Notes: generated by a model from the letters alone, not told the origin. A stretch of 64,000 nucleotides of DNA from Chinchilla lanigera (GCF_000276665.1 NW_004955476.1:8268963-8332962); one strand, 5' to 3'. Numbered from the stretch's first letter, positions 33,936-46,689 are shown. Translations and numbers: made by a program.

Positions 33936-34399
33936 ATGTCTTCAGACTATCAACTTCCCTTAACTCTAGCTTTCAAGCTAATACAGGAAGAGAAAAAGCT
34001 TCACCACACATGCACAGCACCCTGCTTTAGAGTGTTCACTGCTGGGGCAAGGGTGAGGGAGAGAGAGGTCTTGTTATACAGGTCAGTGGATCGCCTATGG
34101 TCAGACCACCCACACCACCATCACTAACAGAGCAGAACGCTTGTCATGTTGGCAGGGAGCTGCAAGAAGGTAAACAAAATATTCACTAAATATCACTGGT
34201 ATGCCCACAACTGATTAATTTGAAAGGCAAATGTGTTCTGTATCTATGGCAGCTTAACTAAGTTTTGAGAAAACTCTCAATCACTCCCACAAAGACACTT
34301 ACTCCTATAGATGAAGAAATGAAGGTTAGCAGAGAAAACCCAGTACTGTACTGATGAATGAATGATAAGAATTCACAAGGCAAAAGTAGGTGACCAATG

Positions 34400-34565
34400 T
34401 TTACATTTTACTGTGATCTGGAACACATTTCTTAGCCTTCTTTAAGCCTCAATTTACTCATGTTTTTAAAGTGGGGAGAATAGTATTTGTAAAGGTTCCA
34501 CAGCAATAACACCATAATTAAAATGTATACCTAAGTTCCTGGCATACAACAGGCACTTAAATAGA
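34400..34565 (+). repeat. MIR SINE
   Basis: CACATTTCTTAGCCTTCTTT, AAGCCTCAATTTACTCATG, GTGGGGAGAATAGTATT and CCTGGCATACAACAGGCACT follow MIR order. Confidence 0.65.
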
Positions 34566-36889
34566 AATATCTTCATTTTTCTTAAAACAATGAGCTTCTC
34601 TTGTCTGTATAGCCCAAGTCCTCTGTGTATTTGTCCAGCCTTCTGTTTAATGATGATTGTGCGCTAGGACTGATTCCAGGAACTACAGTGTGAAATCAAA
34701 GAAACATGGGGTTGTCTTAAAGACTCTTGAAATAACAGTGTTCATTGCTCACACACAAAATGCCCTTTGCAAACACTGACCAACGCAAAGGTTATTCCAC
34801 CCCAGATACTGTAAAAGTGCCTGGAGACTGTTTCTCACTAACCATTCAGTGTTTTATTGGATCCGACACACGATGACAGACTTGAGGCAGCAAAGGTTAT
34901 CTCGGAGAAATTCAGCAGCCACTTCCAGTCAGCAATTCCGGGTACAGTATACTAATAAGAACCGAGTTGCAGGCCTAATGCCTGTGTGGGTCTGTAATAC
35001 TCACTAGTTTGAATACTTCCTCCTCCTCCTCGAAGGACTTGGGCCAGGCTTTCTGTAGCAGCACAGCAGGAGTCTTACAAAGATGGAGCAGAAGGCCGGG
35101 TTCAGCAGAAAACATCTCTTTTCTTTAGAAACCCCCAGGACTTGTACTAAAGTGTTTGCATTTTTGAAGAAAGGTACTTTGGGTCCTGGAAAAAAGGAAG
35201 GAGGAAGAACAAAGAAAGGCATTCACTTTTACTGAGATAGTGAGGACTACTTTATACTACTTCAGTTTATCCACTCAGCTATGTCTAGACTTCAGGCTCT
35301 GAGCTCATAAGCGCAGGGAAACACAGAAATGAAGCGGACAGTGCCTCTGGATTTCATAGGATGCACCATCTAGCAAAAAGACAAACAGCAAGGCTGATGC
35401 ATGACAAGAGACAAGGGCAGAGAACCTGATGGACTCATGGGCAAAAGAATGCTTCCATTAGGATTTTTCAATGTAAAGCACAGAAGCCATTTCTAGCCAC
35501 AGTGGGCTTAACCCAAAATGGATTAGTAAAAACAGCATCACGAAGATTGGAAGAATCTTGGAAGAAACCCAGACCTCTTTGAAGAAAGGTACAGACAATG
35601 TAATCCCAGAATCTCATAAGCTAAGCACTGATGCTTTGGGGTATTTTGTTGTTATGTGACCCACCCTGATCATGGACAATCTCCAGAGAAGAGTGCAGAA
35701 ATGGAAGTTATCTCAGTGGATTATTTCTTCACATGATGTCACCTGGATGCAGGATCCTGTACCACATAAAGGATGAAATAGCTGCATTTTGCAGATCAAA
35801 ATATCACAAGTGCCTCACAAGGTGGTGGAATTGGAGTGAAATTTCATCTGAAACTCTCACTTTAATGTAGAGATTCTACAAATGAGTACACGGAGGTCTA
35901 GCAATTAATACAGCCATTCAGGTGACTGAAAGGGAATTTAAGCCTTCCTAATTGTAAAACCCATGGCTATTCCATTCTATCACCTTTACCCAATTTTTAA
36001 GTCGCTCACACAAGTAAAAGATGGGCTTCGAAAACATTATGGGCCAGCTTTTGAATGATGTTTTTATGTTTTCGGGATTCTTAAGGAAAACAAAGGAACA
36101 TTTTCCATTTCTTACCACTGATGTATTTCATTCAAACTCTTAAAAATATAGGACGATCCACCCAGTGAGAGGGTGTTTATATTGAAATCATGTATAATCA
36201 GACCACAAGGAGACCAAACTGAGAGAACATATCCAAGATGGCGCTTTGACTTCTGCTAAGTGCTGCCAGCGTGGCCCGCATCAAGGGTGGCAGTTGGAGA
36301 CAAAGCTAACAGATGGGGGTCTTTTTCCAGCAAGTTGGCCTTTCAGTGTCTCACAATGTTGGTGATCTAATCCTTTTCCCAAGATAGCCCAGCAGAAACA
36401 AGTGAATTAACAAGAGCTAGAATAATGGCAGACATGATGATCGCCGCTATACCTTGTATGAAAGCATCATTAATAGGATGTAACGTTAGTTTGGAACTGT
36501 TTGAAATACTTTTGTAACTTTATGGAATTTTTTCCCACTCAAGTAAGTACCCCAGGATACCAGTGAGAATGAGAGGGAAATTCTAATGGGGATAACATGG
36601 AGGTAAATCTTACCTTAATATATGTAAAGTTTAAATAATCTCATTTTCAATCTAGGACCACTTATAAATGTTCACAAGACAGAGTATATTTTGATAAGAT
36701 TTCTGAGAAAGTGAATCCCTGTGCTAAAGCTCAAATCCAGTTTACCTACTTCATGGACGATCTTTGATTGATCCAAAGTGTCATTTGTAAAAGAAATTTT
36801 GTACTTACACTCTGAGCCACACAATATACATCATCCCTTCTGAATATGCCCCATTTCACAGATTGCTACCTACAGCTCTACAATGCTTA
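34566..36889. other. Unassigned, with a MIR-like piece at 35850-35990
   Basis: About 2.3 kb without a gene. 35850-35990 resembles MIR on the minus strand. A small GC-richer spot at 36230-36300 begins AAGATGGCGC. Confidence 0.4.
35850..35990 (-). repeat. MIR-like SINE fragment
   Basis: AGATTCTACAAATGAGTACA and CAGGTGACTGAAAGGGAATTT, followed by a CCTAATTGTAAAACCCATGG end, follow inverted MIR order. Confidence 0.4.
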
Positions 36890-37376
36890 GCAAATGTATT
36901 TTGACAAGTGTATCTATAGGGGATATCAGCACTGTGTGAACATCAGAGTATACTCACGTAAAGTTAGATGGTATAAGTCATCACCCAGTGCTGTATCTTC
37001 ATGAATGGGTCCTCAAGATAAATGAGGATTCTCCCAACATACTATACCATACTGTGACGCAGAAAACCTTTTTTAATAAATAAGATCATACTCTAAAATA
37101 TCTTATAAAGTACAGTACCATATATAATGTAACAGGTTGTGATTTATCATTATCAAGTATTATGTGGTATGCCACACTTTCATAGGATTCACAGTTCAGT
37201 AGGACTTTTTACACCAGCATCACCACAAGAAAACAGGGAATGTTTTTCATTATGAGCTTATGACAGCTTATCATGAGGTGATGGGAATTTTGCAGCTCCA
37301 TTATAATCTCATGGGACCAGTGTTGTATACCTAGTTTGTTCTAGTTTTGACTAACACATCCTCATGCAGATTGAAG
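36890..37376 (+). mobile_element. Old DNA-transposon-like repeat, copy 1
   Basis: It shares order and wording with 42456-42940: ATACTATACCATACTGTG, a TATTATGTGGTATGCCACAC block, TACACCAGCATCACCACA and CCATTATAATCTCATGGGAC. The family is one I know from mammalian genomes, with about 20-bp terminal inverted repeats, but I cannot name it with certainty. Diverged, noncoding. Confidence 0.55.
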
Positions 37377-37759
37377 AGAGTAGTCAGCCTACAGGACAGA
37401 AGTGGGTGTATCTGTTATCCATACTGATGCTATCTGATCAAAGTCACAAGACAGCTTTAAGTAAAATTTATAGAACTCTGAGAAAGTTTATTAACCTACT
37501 GAACCTGAAAATTACCACCAGAACATAGCACAACTTCTCATAAGCCCATTTCTAAAGATTTAAAGGTATTGTTTGAGATGAACTTGACTAGGTCTTGAGT
37601 TGGATTAGGTTATAGCATCTTATATGCTGGCAAATTTGATTTGTGGCTATTTTGTTACAGACTTCTGCATTTTTGTTCAGAAAATTGGGAAAGAATTTAA
37701 AAGTACTCACTCTTACATTTATATTCTATATCAAACTTTAAGTACAACACAAAATAATT

Positions 37760-38185
37760 AAACCATAAAACATAGAGATGCAAAGAAAGAAGTAAAATTT
37801 TTGGAGATATAACTTGACCATGTAACTGGAAAATCCTAGAAATCTACTAGCAAAAACTATGTGTTTTATTTGTAAGTGATAGCATTTAACCAATGTGGCA
37901 GGGGATAAGATCAATATATAAAATTAATAATATTTCTAAATATGAAAATGAGCAATAGGAAATTACAAATAAAATACCATTTAAAATGCGAGTAGAAAGA
38001 TGAAATATTTAGAGGTAAAATCAAAACTATGCAATAGTAATGGTAAAATATCACTGAAAGGAAAGAACAAAAAGCACATGAAACATCTTGTACAGAGGCT
38101 AATATTCTCCACGTAGCAATACATGGAAACAAATAAATCTCAAATCTTTCTTTAAGCACTTCATGAAGCATTTATTCAAAAGAAC
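37760..38185 (+). mobile_element. Old L1 ORF2 fragment, part 1
   Basis: GGATAAGATCAATATATAAA, TATTTCTAAATATGAAAATG, AATAAAATACCATTTAAAAT and GAAATATTTAGAGGTAAAAT are typical of the L1 ORF2 reverse-transcriptase region in older lineages. The copy is interrupted by an LTR and an ID SINE and resumes at about 38770. Confidence 0.7.
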
Positions 38186-38190
38186 CATTG

Positions 38191-38612
38191 TGTTAGTTTT
38201 TTATTTATTGCTGTGGCAAAATACCTGAGATAAACAATGTAAAAGAGACAAGTTATTTTGACTTATGATTTCAAGGCTATGGTCCATGGTCTTCTGGCCC
38301 CATTGCTTTTAGATCCTCTGGCAAGGCAGAAGCATCATAGAGGAAGCATGTGGAAAGATGCCCCCCTCATGAAATCCAGAAAGCAGAGAAAGAGACCAGA
38401 TGTGGTTCCCAAGGCCACAGCCCCATGATCCATTCCCTTTAAGTGCTTCCCACCTCCTGCTTCTATTGAGTCCCAGTAAAAACAACTATGATCTCACCAG
38501 GGAATCAGTCCACTGATAAAGCTGAGCCCTGATGGTCCTCCAGGTTCATTAGCAATGGATCTTTCAAAATAATGAGCCTTTCTGTGGGACATTTTGGATT
38601 TCAATTATATCA
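38191..38612 (-). mobile_element. MaLR-like solitary LTR
   Basis: The plus strand starts TGTTAGTTTTTTATTTATTG, carries CAAAATACCTGAGATAAAC and GGCAAGGCAGAAGCATCATA, and ends GGGACATTTTGGATTTCAAT. This is the inverted form of a MaLR-type LTR. It splits the old L1. Confidence 0.75.
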
Positions 38613-38657
38613 ACTATGGTCCTAACTGTATAGTTTGATGGTATAAAACTTTAATGA

Positions 38658-38755
38658 GGGGCTGGGGATTTAGCTCAGTGACAAAAGCACCTGCCTGGCA
38701 AGCACAAGGTCGTGAGTTCGGTTCCCGGTACCAGAGAAAAACCAAAAAAAAAAAA
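38658..38755 (+). mobile_element. ID SINE, intact
   Basis: GGGGCTGGGGATTTAGCTCA, then CCTGGCAAGCACAAGGTCGT, GAGTTCGGTTCCCGGTACC, GAGAAAAACC and an A tail. It keeps tRNA-like A and B boxes (GTTCGGTTCCC). A target duplication AAAACTTTAATGA is perfect at 38645-38657 and 38756-38768. It matches the copy at 10381 closely. Confidence 0.94.
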
Positions 38756-38769
38756 AAAACTTTAATGAG

Positions 38770-39935
38770 AAAACACAGGAGAAAATCTAAATGGCTTTAG
38801 TGTAGAAAATAGTTTAAGTTATGTAAAAAACAGTAAACTATAAAAAGATTTTTTAAGCTATATTTCATCAAAGTAGCTCCTTCTTGAGATACAGAGGTAA
38901 TTAAAGGGAAATTGTCAACCAAAAAATAAAATATTCACAATACATATATCTGACAAACACTTGTATTCAAAGTACATAAAGACATCTTCCAAATAAATAA
39001 CATGGAAAACAGCAAACAGGAGAAGATTTGAATAGATATTTCACATAAGATGGTATGCAACTGACCAAGAAGCCCATGACAAGCTACTCAAAATCTTTAT
39101 CAAGAAACACAAGTTAAAATTGTACTGAATCATTAGTACATACACATTAGAAGGAAAAATTATACACCATCTCAAGTACTGATGAGAATGTGTTAAAATT
39201 AGAACTCTCATAATTTTGCTGGTAGGAATGTAAAATATTGCAATCAGTTTGGAAAACATTTGGTCATTTCTTATAAAGTAAAATGCATAATTAGATACAC
39301 ACCATACATTTTAGTCCTGGGAATCTGTGATAGAGAAATTAAAATATGTGCATACAAAAACTTGCATGTTAATGTTCATAGAAGTTTTACCTGAAATAGC
39401 CAAAAACTGGAAACAACCCAAATCTCCACAAGCTAGTGAATCAAACTGTAGCATAACTATACAATGGAATACTGCTTGGAAATACAAAAAATATGAACTA
39501 CTATATGCACGACATGGACCAGACTCAGAGACAGCATACTGAATAAAAGAAGCCAGCTACAGATGAGTATATATTACACGACTTTATCTCGTAGACAATG
39601 GAATATAACTCGAGTACTCATTATCATAAAGCTGTCAAGATCACCTGCAAAATTGTATCCTATGTTCTCTCTAGCCATATGTCACCCTCTACACATCTCA
39701 TTTATATGTGACAGAGGACAGATCTATCCTACACTGACAGAACGCGTGTTAATGGTTTCCTGGGGCAGAGTGCAGGGTGTGCTGTGATGGTAGGTATTAA
39801 CTGTGGGAGGTAATGTTTCTATCTTGATTATGGTAAAGGCTATACAACTTTGTAAGTTTCTCAAAGCTCATAAATAGCACACCATCTAAGATGCACTGTA
39901 CTGTTTAACTACATGTCAATAAAATTGATTAAAAA
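38770..39935 (+). mobile_element. Old L1 fragment, part 2 (ORF2 end and 3' UTR)
   Basis: TTTGAATAGATATTTCACAT, AAACACAAGTTAAAATTGT, TTGCTGGTAGGAATGTAAAA, CCAAAAACTGGAAACAACCC and TACAATGGAATACTGCTTGG are hallmark strings of the L1 ORF2 end and 3' UTR. The copy ends near ATGTCAATAAAATTGATTAAA. Confidence 0.8.
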
Positions 39936-41566
39936 TTGTATACAACTTGATAGCAACATAACTCATCCTCTTCCAGTTCCCACCCCTTCCCAAATGCCAT
40001 TGCACGTGATACCACTTGATAGGGGTGGAGAAAACACACTGTCCAGAAAGCTAAGTGTTGTTGGCCTGTCACCGGGGATTTTTCCACCTTTTCAGTGGCC
40101 TCTTCTACTTTATTTGTCCTTTATTAGGACAGCATGACCTGTAGATCCTGCCCATAAACCCTGACACATTTCAGGTTAGTGAGCATTTCGTGATAAACAT
40201 GCTGCCTGGATTAACTCCTTCAAGCGCAGATCAATATACTAGAGAAAGACCTCCACCTTTTAGACACACCTTGTCACTGGAGAAAGGGTGAAGAGAGTAG
40301 GAAAACAAGGGAACGCTGCTGATGTGCTGTGTTTCTGCTGGCCTGACATGAATGCAGAATGACAGGTGAGCAGCCGGCCGTAAGCTGGGGAAAAGAACAG
40401 GAAAAGACAGAGTGCAGCACCAGATGGGCGAGAGGGGCTGCAGAGCCCACGCTGCCTGTACCAAGAGCGCAGAAAACCTGAGCACTCCGCAGCTGTGTGA
40501 AAGAGCTTGGAAGAAGGGGCAGGAGGACACTGAATGTTGTCTTTGGACATAAATTAATATGCATCGCATGAGCTTGGAAAAACCCAGTAACATCTTCATT
40601 GAACTTTTAATTATTCTCAGTTACAGACTGATAGAAATGGGTGTGGATTCCTGTGGAGCCCTGTGGCTTGTACAAATCACAAAACACAAAAAGGACCTCC
40701 TCACTGCAAGAGAGATGAGGGGACAAAACGATGTCTCCTGGACACCACGGTAAATGCTGCGATGATTCCCGTGGAAAGCACATAAATTCTCTTACGCCAA
40801 GTTTGAGTCTCTGACTGGTTTTCTGTGCTCTTCGCTTCCTTCTGCGATGAGACCCTGAGAGTTACAGGAGCTTGATCCTTTCTTCAAAGTCCAGTAATGG
40901 TTACATTAAAGACAAGGCCTCCACTCATTTGAACACTGCCTGCCTTTCTGAGATTTTATTTTTCAAGGTGCGATGACTTCTTTTTTCAGTACTTCACCCT
41001 TTTGGAGGCCCTGAGGATATATACAAGGAAACATCCACGGGTGGGAGGTGGGAGAAAGTGAAATGTGTGTGTGTTTTATTTGCATGCAGATAATCTGTCA
41101 AGATCACAGGTATAACAGCTAAAGTAAACGTGGTTTGGGGATATAGATGTGGGTACAGCAAATTCCCACAAAGTGAAAACTTAAGAAACAAGAAAACTGT
41201 TTATGGAGGCCTCATCCTATATCCTGGGGGGCACCTGAGGGCCCATGTTTTATGAAATTTCCTATTTATAAACGTACCTAAGAAACAGCCTACAATCCCT
41301 AACTGGAGATGTTACAGAGGCGGCTTGTGCAGCATGACCATTAGCAAGAATTCAATATACTTGAATCATTAGTGTTACTAAGACCCCATCTTTTAACCTG
41401 GGCTTGGACTTCAGCAGTCTGAGAAAACTGAGGCCATATATTATAAGATTCTAAATCACCTCCAACATTCTCGCAAGACATGCTATTTAAAAAGGACAAT
41501 GCATCCTAGGCAAAATCTAAAGTTTCCTCTGTTACACCCCCTTAATCCAGACAGACTGTTTGAAAA
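39936..41566. other. Unassigned
   Basis: About 1.6 kb. 40231-40599 has three overlapping minus-strand frames of 96-122 aa in a GC-richer patch, with no recognisable domain. Open reading in all three minus frames at once points to composition, not coding. Confidence 0.4.
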
Positions 41567-41570
41567 AAAA

Positions 41571-41630
<60 letters not shown>

Positions 41631-41631
41631 C
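41567..41631. repeat. (AT)n microsatellite
   Basis: About 62 bp of AT repeat with two GTAT interruptions. It is self-complementary. Confidence 0.97.
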
Positions 41632-41969
41632 TCCAGAAATTCTGAGTAACTCAAAACTGAATTTCACTTCTTGTAAAGAGGCTGTCCATACTTATTTTTC
41701 ATCTTCTATATAAAAATATAAGCTGTAATTTTCTTGAAAAATGAGAGAATTTCTTATCTGCAAGATTATAAATGGTACCTTTTTCTCACTTACTCATATA
41801 AATAGGAATATCTAAGATGGCAAAAAATGATGCCCAACTCAGCCACTGAAGGTCATTTGCAGAACGACTGGGCCTCAGGCCAGCTTCTGTGGGGACTGGT
41901 CCTAAATCGCACTGGGGACCCTGTGCATTTTGCTAGTGCCCCGCCTTCCAATGCACAGATGTACTAAAC

Positions 41970-42232
41970 ATTGACGGTATTAGGAGGCTGGACCCCTGGT
42001 AGAAGGCTGGATCATGGAGATGGAGCCCTGTGCATATGATCAATGCCTGAGAGACCACTTCCCATCCACCATGTGAAGATATACCAAGAAGGTGCCATCT
42101 ATGCAGGATTTGATTCTACAGGTGACCTTATCTCAGATTATCCACCATCCGGAACTGGGAGAAATAAATTCTTCTTGTTGATCAGCTATTTGGTTTATCA
42201 TAATTTTATAGCACCCCAAGTAGACTAAGGCA
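41970..42232 (+). repeat. MLT1-like solitary LTR
   Basis: GGTATTAGGAGGCTGGACCC, GGATCATGGAGATGGAGCC, CCACCATGTGAAGATATACC, GAAGGTGCCATCTATGCAG, GAACTGGGAGAAATAAATTC and AAGTAGACTAAGGCA follow the full order of MLT1 LTRs. AATAAA is the polyadenylation signal. The 61-aa frame within it is not a gene. Confidence 0.8.
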
Positions 42233-42455
42233 GACTCCTTTCTCTTATTTTTCACATATTGTTAAATAATGGACTATAATTTAAGTGCTCAGTGTCAAAG
42301 AAACTATCAAGTCATCTATAGAATTCTGTCACAGCCATCTTTCTGGTCAGGCATCACCTTCTGAAAATATTACCTAACATATACAAACAAAATTTAGGGT
42401 GAAATTGTAATAGTGGCATAAAGACATTGACTTCCTTATAGTCATGTGTTACTGA

Positions 42456-42940
42456 CTTATAGTCATGTGTTAATGATAGGGGTATATTCTAGGGCCATGA
42501 TGAGCAAAATGACATGAGATTGAAGGAAGCACAAGAAAATGCTTTATCAAGAGGCTTGGCAAACACAAAATATGTAAGGCTGCTACTCATAATGTTGCAG
42601 ACTGTTTTACATAGCAAACATCCTTATAAGTGAAAGTGTACTCAGAAGTTACAGAGGCATAACCCACTTATGTGGTCACTTGTTCTCATTATGTCATATA
42701 TTGTAAAATATTATATATTGCATGTAGTTCTGTGTTATACTTTCACACACAAAGCAGCACAATAGATTTGTTTATACCACCATCACCACAAAGTCATGAG
42801 AATGCACTGTGCTATGACCTTGCCATACCTATGGCATAACCAGGAAATTAGAATTTTTTCTTCATTATAATCTTATGAGAGCACTACCATATATGCAGCT
42901 GATTATTGACTGAAATGCTATTATGCAGTACATGAGTGTA
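42456..42940 (+). mobile_element. Old DNA-transposon-like repeat, copy 2, with inverted ends
   Basis: The left end TATAGTCATGTGTTAATGA and the right end CAGTACATGAGTGTA are roughly inverted, and TA flanks both sides, as for Tc1/mariner-type elements. The interior matches 36890-37376. A 21-bp tandem copy of the left end (42435-42455) precedes it. No transposase is encoded. Confidence 0.6.
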
Positions 42941-43079
42941 TGATCAAATCACACTTCCCTGAAATATGCAGTATTTATGAGATAGATGGAGAAATATCCA
43001 ACTAACTATATTCACTTTAAGAATCCACTTCTCCTGAACTGGTGTATTGTCTGAACATGTTTACTGCTTTATATAAAAG

Positions 43080-43210
43080 TTTAATTTACTGTATATGATT
43101 CACTTATTCTTTTGACAAAATATTTATTGATAATCAACTCTATTGCAGGTAATGATTTTACCTTTGGAGATAAAACAAAGAAAAGCCTATCTGCATAGGG
43201 CTTATACTTT
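43080..43210 (+). repeat. Ancient interspersed repeat, not named
   Basis: GACAAAATATTTATTGATAA, TTGGAGATAAAACAAAGAAA and GGGCTTATACTTTAATTACT resemble a widespread old mammalian repeat, also seen at 46313-46560. Confidence 0.4.
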
Positions 43211-43470
43211 AATTACTGAAATTGTCCTCCCAAGCAGTATTATGTGTGGCTTGCTTTGAGTAGGTTGGTGCTGAGGATATCAAGATAAGCTCAGTAAGGC
43301 AAAAGGACAAATCAGGAATCTAGAAAAGATCATAGTAGAAATATTTTACACTTTGGAACATGAGCTCTTCAAGTGGAAATCATTTTTAACTCCTCTTGTG
43401 CACTAGTAGTGGCTGGCCTTAGGGCACCTGGTGGCTTTGACATGCACACGGATGATTTAAAGCAAATGGG

Positions 43471-43630
43471 TTGCCAGGCATGTTGGCACATGCCTGTAAT
43501 TCAGCACTCAGGGTCTGAGGCGGGAGTATCCTTGTGAGTTCGAGGCCAGCCTGGGCTACAAAGTGAGTTCAAGGCCAACCTGATCTGCACACTGGGACCT
43601 TGCCTCAAAAAGACAGAAAAAAAAAATAAA
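43471..43630 (+). mobile_element. B1-like SINE (7SL RNA derived)
   Basis: GCCAGGCATGTTGGCACATG, CAGCACTCAGGGTCTGAGGC, GAGTTCGAGGCCAGCCTGGG, CAAAGTGAGTTCAAGGCCAA and CCTTGCCTCAAAAAGACAG, then an A-rich tail. GAGTTCGAGGCC is the RNA polymerase III B box. A perfect target duplication TAAAGCAAATGGG lies at 43458-43470 and 43631-43643. Confidence 0.94.
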
Positions 43631-43643
43631 TAAAGCAAATGGG

Positions 43644-45339
43644 AGTTTGGTAGTAGAGGTGGGAAACATAAATACCCTTTCCATAATCCTCTCTCTAAAG
43701 GAGAAATATGAGCCTCTCTATCTACCTCCATTTGCGTTGTTATTTAGTGCAGGTGCATTTCTTCTGTGTATTTTTCCTTTACCCTAATATTTTATGTCAA
43801 ATGTGTTATGGGCAGTTATCATGACACTAGACTTTAAAAGTTAAAGAATACCAAGAGACCCATCATATAGCTAGAAGTGAGATGGATGTAGTAACAGGTC
43901 AACACATGCATATGTGTTAGCTCTCATCTCACCTAAAGCTTTCCCAAGTATAGATACACACAATTTTTTTTTTGAAAAAAAGAGGAAGAAGAAACTAAAA
44001 GGAGACTCCAAGCGGCTAGTGAATTGTTCAAAGTCAGAAAATTAAAAAGAGATGCAGCTCAGTTCTTTTCTCAGGCAGCTGTGGCTCCAAAGTCTTCAGT
44101 CTTAACCTCAGTCTTGTAGGTTCCTTGATCCAATGTAGGGTGGATTCCGTAGAACACCATTATTTTCTAAAGTATCTCAAATGCCACAGGGTCCCTCGGA
44201 TCATAGGAGCCAAGTGACAGAGCTGTGTGTGCATTTTGAGCAGCTCATCTACCATCTCACACTGTGACTGTCAATATTGTACTTTCTGCCTAGTAAGGGA
44301 GGAGGACAGAGAACTGCGTTTTGTATATAGAATAACTGCTTTATGTCAGGAGGAAACATTTGTGCTCTTGCCTCAATTTGCATCTTAAATATGATCTAAA
44401 TGTGTCATTTGATATTGTGCCAAAAAATAAGCTATAATTTAGTAGTGAATTTTTCTATAATTAGAAGTCTTTCCTCTTATTTACCCTGCTATTAAGGACC
44501 AAAAGCTGTTCAGAAAGCTGCTAACTATCCAGAGCCTGAAGTTGTCCTCACATCCCTCTTGCCCTGCTGCACTGTGCCTGGGTAGTCGGGCCTTAATTAA
44601 GAGACCACAAAACCGCTCCCCTGTGCAGTCCAGAAACTCCAAGGTCGGATGTTAGAAGCTGTTATCCAAACGCCTGTTGAAATGCGTAGCGTGAGTCCTG
44701 TACTCAGGGACACACACTTGCACGTGAGTAAGCAAGGATGTCTGATCCTTTGAATTAGTAACAAGCATGCCTAAGTCATCTCACAACATCAAACACTCCA
44801 CAGGGCAGGCACTGCAACCAAGTCTGGGAAAGGTCATTTCTGCTGAGCTCTGGAATTCTCCCTGGAACTTCAGGTGTTCTTACTGAGGTCATGTTGTTTC
44901 TGGCCTTCAGTAAACAACAAATGGTTACATACCAGGAGATTTTCCTGTCATGACTACTGTATCTGTGCAAATATTACTAATGCTTTCTCACACAGATCAA
45001 TTTTCAGGATCTACTGCCAGATTGGAAACTTTAGCTTAGAGACCATCCATGCCACCGTGGTATCTTAACACACTTGACTATTAAAAATGAAATAGTAATG
45101 TTTGTACTATTTAGTCTAAGCCAAACATTTGGATAAGTGGTCTATAATTCCAGTGGTGACTCAGTTCTCCAAGGCTTCTCTTTGTGAACCGAATTGTTCA
45201 CACACAGAAGCATTGACAAAATTTGCTTCTGATCACAAACTCCGTGTCAGGGAATGAACGTAAAGGCATCCTCCCCATAATTACAGAATGAATAAATTCA
45301 TGGACCAAGGTATCCTTGTATTATCTAATATTACAGCAA
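43644..45339. other. No recognised gene
   Basis: About 1.7 kb. A modestly GC-richer part with CpGs lies at 44530-44720. I see no exon or repeat that I can name. Confidence 0.4.
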
Positions 45340-45460
45340 CCTTATATAAGTATCATTATTATCATTTTTATCTTACATATGAAGAAACTGAGTCTTAGGA
45401 GGATTGATTCCTGCCAAGCTACATAGCTACCATCATAGGCCTGCCTGATTTAGAACTACT
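45340..45460 (-). repeat. MIR SINE fragment
   Basis: TTATCTTACATATGAAGAAA, CTGAGTCTTAGGAGG and CAAGCTACATAGCTACCATC follow the inverted MIR core. Confidence 0.6.
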
Positions 45461-46312
45461 TCATTTTGAGATAATGATTCCCGTCGACAACCAGGCTTTC
45501 TAAAAATACAGAAAATAAATATTATTTAGAAAGCCTAACAGTGCAGCTGACCTCTTCCCCACTGAAAAAACGCTCCTTTGGATAGGAGTGAGCCATCCAT
45601 TTAGCCTGAGCTTCAGAAGGTAGATATGAATGTGGCCGTGCCAAAACAGGCTGGGTCGTGGCAGTAAGGCAAGACTGAAGAATGGATGCATGGCAGCAGA
45701 ACAGTGACTCCACTGCAGCTCCAATCTTACAGAAAGATGGAATTGAGACCCAGCATCAAGGTCACACAGTGATATCCAATTCAACATGCCCAGTGAAGAA
45801 GGAAGTCCAAACCATCAATCAACAAGGACAAAAAAAGGTAGCTAAAAGCCGATCCTGCTAGAAAAATAAAAAATAAAAATAGAAAATTACAGCATGGTCC
45901 TATGTAAAATTAGAAAGTGATTTTGCAAGTTCTGAACTTCTATGAAGAGTTTAATTCATGTACCATTAGTAAGCGCTGTGTCAAAAAAATGTGCTAAAAC
46001 TAAGGTACTAAAAATGCTAGATTCTTCCATCAGGCCACAAAGCCTTTAAGAGTGCCGCCATACAGAGTAAAGAAGGGAACTCTGACTTTTGAGTAGATAA
46101 GCCTAGATTTTAAAGCAAATATGCCCAGAACAGAGAAGAGTATATCATTAGGGTTATAAAGTTTTATGGATAGTTCTATTGACCTGATTCAGTAAGCAAA
46201 TGCCTGGACTGAAATTAAGCATAGCTTTATTAGGTAGGGGTGGGAAGAGTAGAGTAGAGTGTGACTTGCAGACCCCAAGGTCTGATGAGAGCCATCCTCC
46301 ACTGTGTATATT
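45461..46312. other. No feature seen
   Basis: About 850 bp. The 95-aa minus frame at 45500-45787 has no recognised domain. Confidence 0.4.
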
Positions 46313-46560
46313 CATTCATTCATTCATTCATATGTAAGCAATAAAAATATTTTGAGTCATATGAATACAGTAATGAATACAATGGGCAAGATCCCTGCCC
46401 TTTTGGAACTTCAAATTAGAAGAAACAGAAAAGTCAACATTCTTTGACCACAGTGTGCAGAAGTATAGGAAGCAAGAGACCTCAACAAGTTAGGGGACTG
46501 GCAAAGGCTTCCCAGGGGAGTGGGAGTTTATTTAGCCTGTGTTTTCAGATTAAGCAAATG
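46313..46560 (+). repeat. (ATTC)n and ancient interspersed repeat
   Basis: (ATTC)n at 46313-46331 is followed by AATGGGCAAGATCCCTGCCC, TTTTGGAACTTCAAATTAGA and GGCAAAGGCTTCCCAGG, a wording common in old mammalian repeats. I do not name the family. Confidence 0.45.
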
Positions 46561-46689
46561 TTAGAACAAGATAGTTAAAATAGTCAAAAGAAAGCATCCA
46601 ACAAAAATATAGAGTAGACAAAAAGACCCAATTTTAGTTCAAATTAAAGGTGAAACAATTAGTGTCAGTATTTTGGGACAAGTTTATAT

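Noticed and set aside
38658..38730. tRNA-Ala-like sequence
   Set aside because: It is the head of an ID SINE with an A tail and target duplication, not a tRNA gene.
40231..40599. Three overlapping minus frames of 96-122 aa
   Set aside because: All three minus frames are open together, which reflects base composition. No domain is recognisable.
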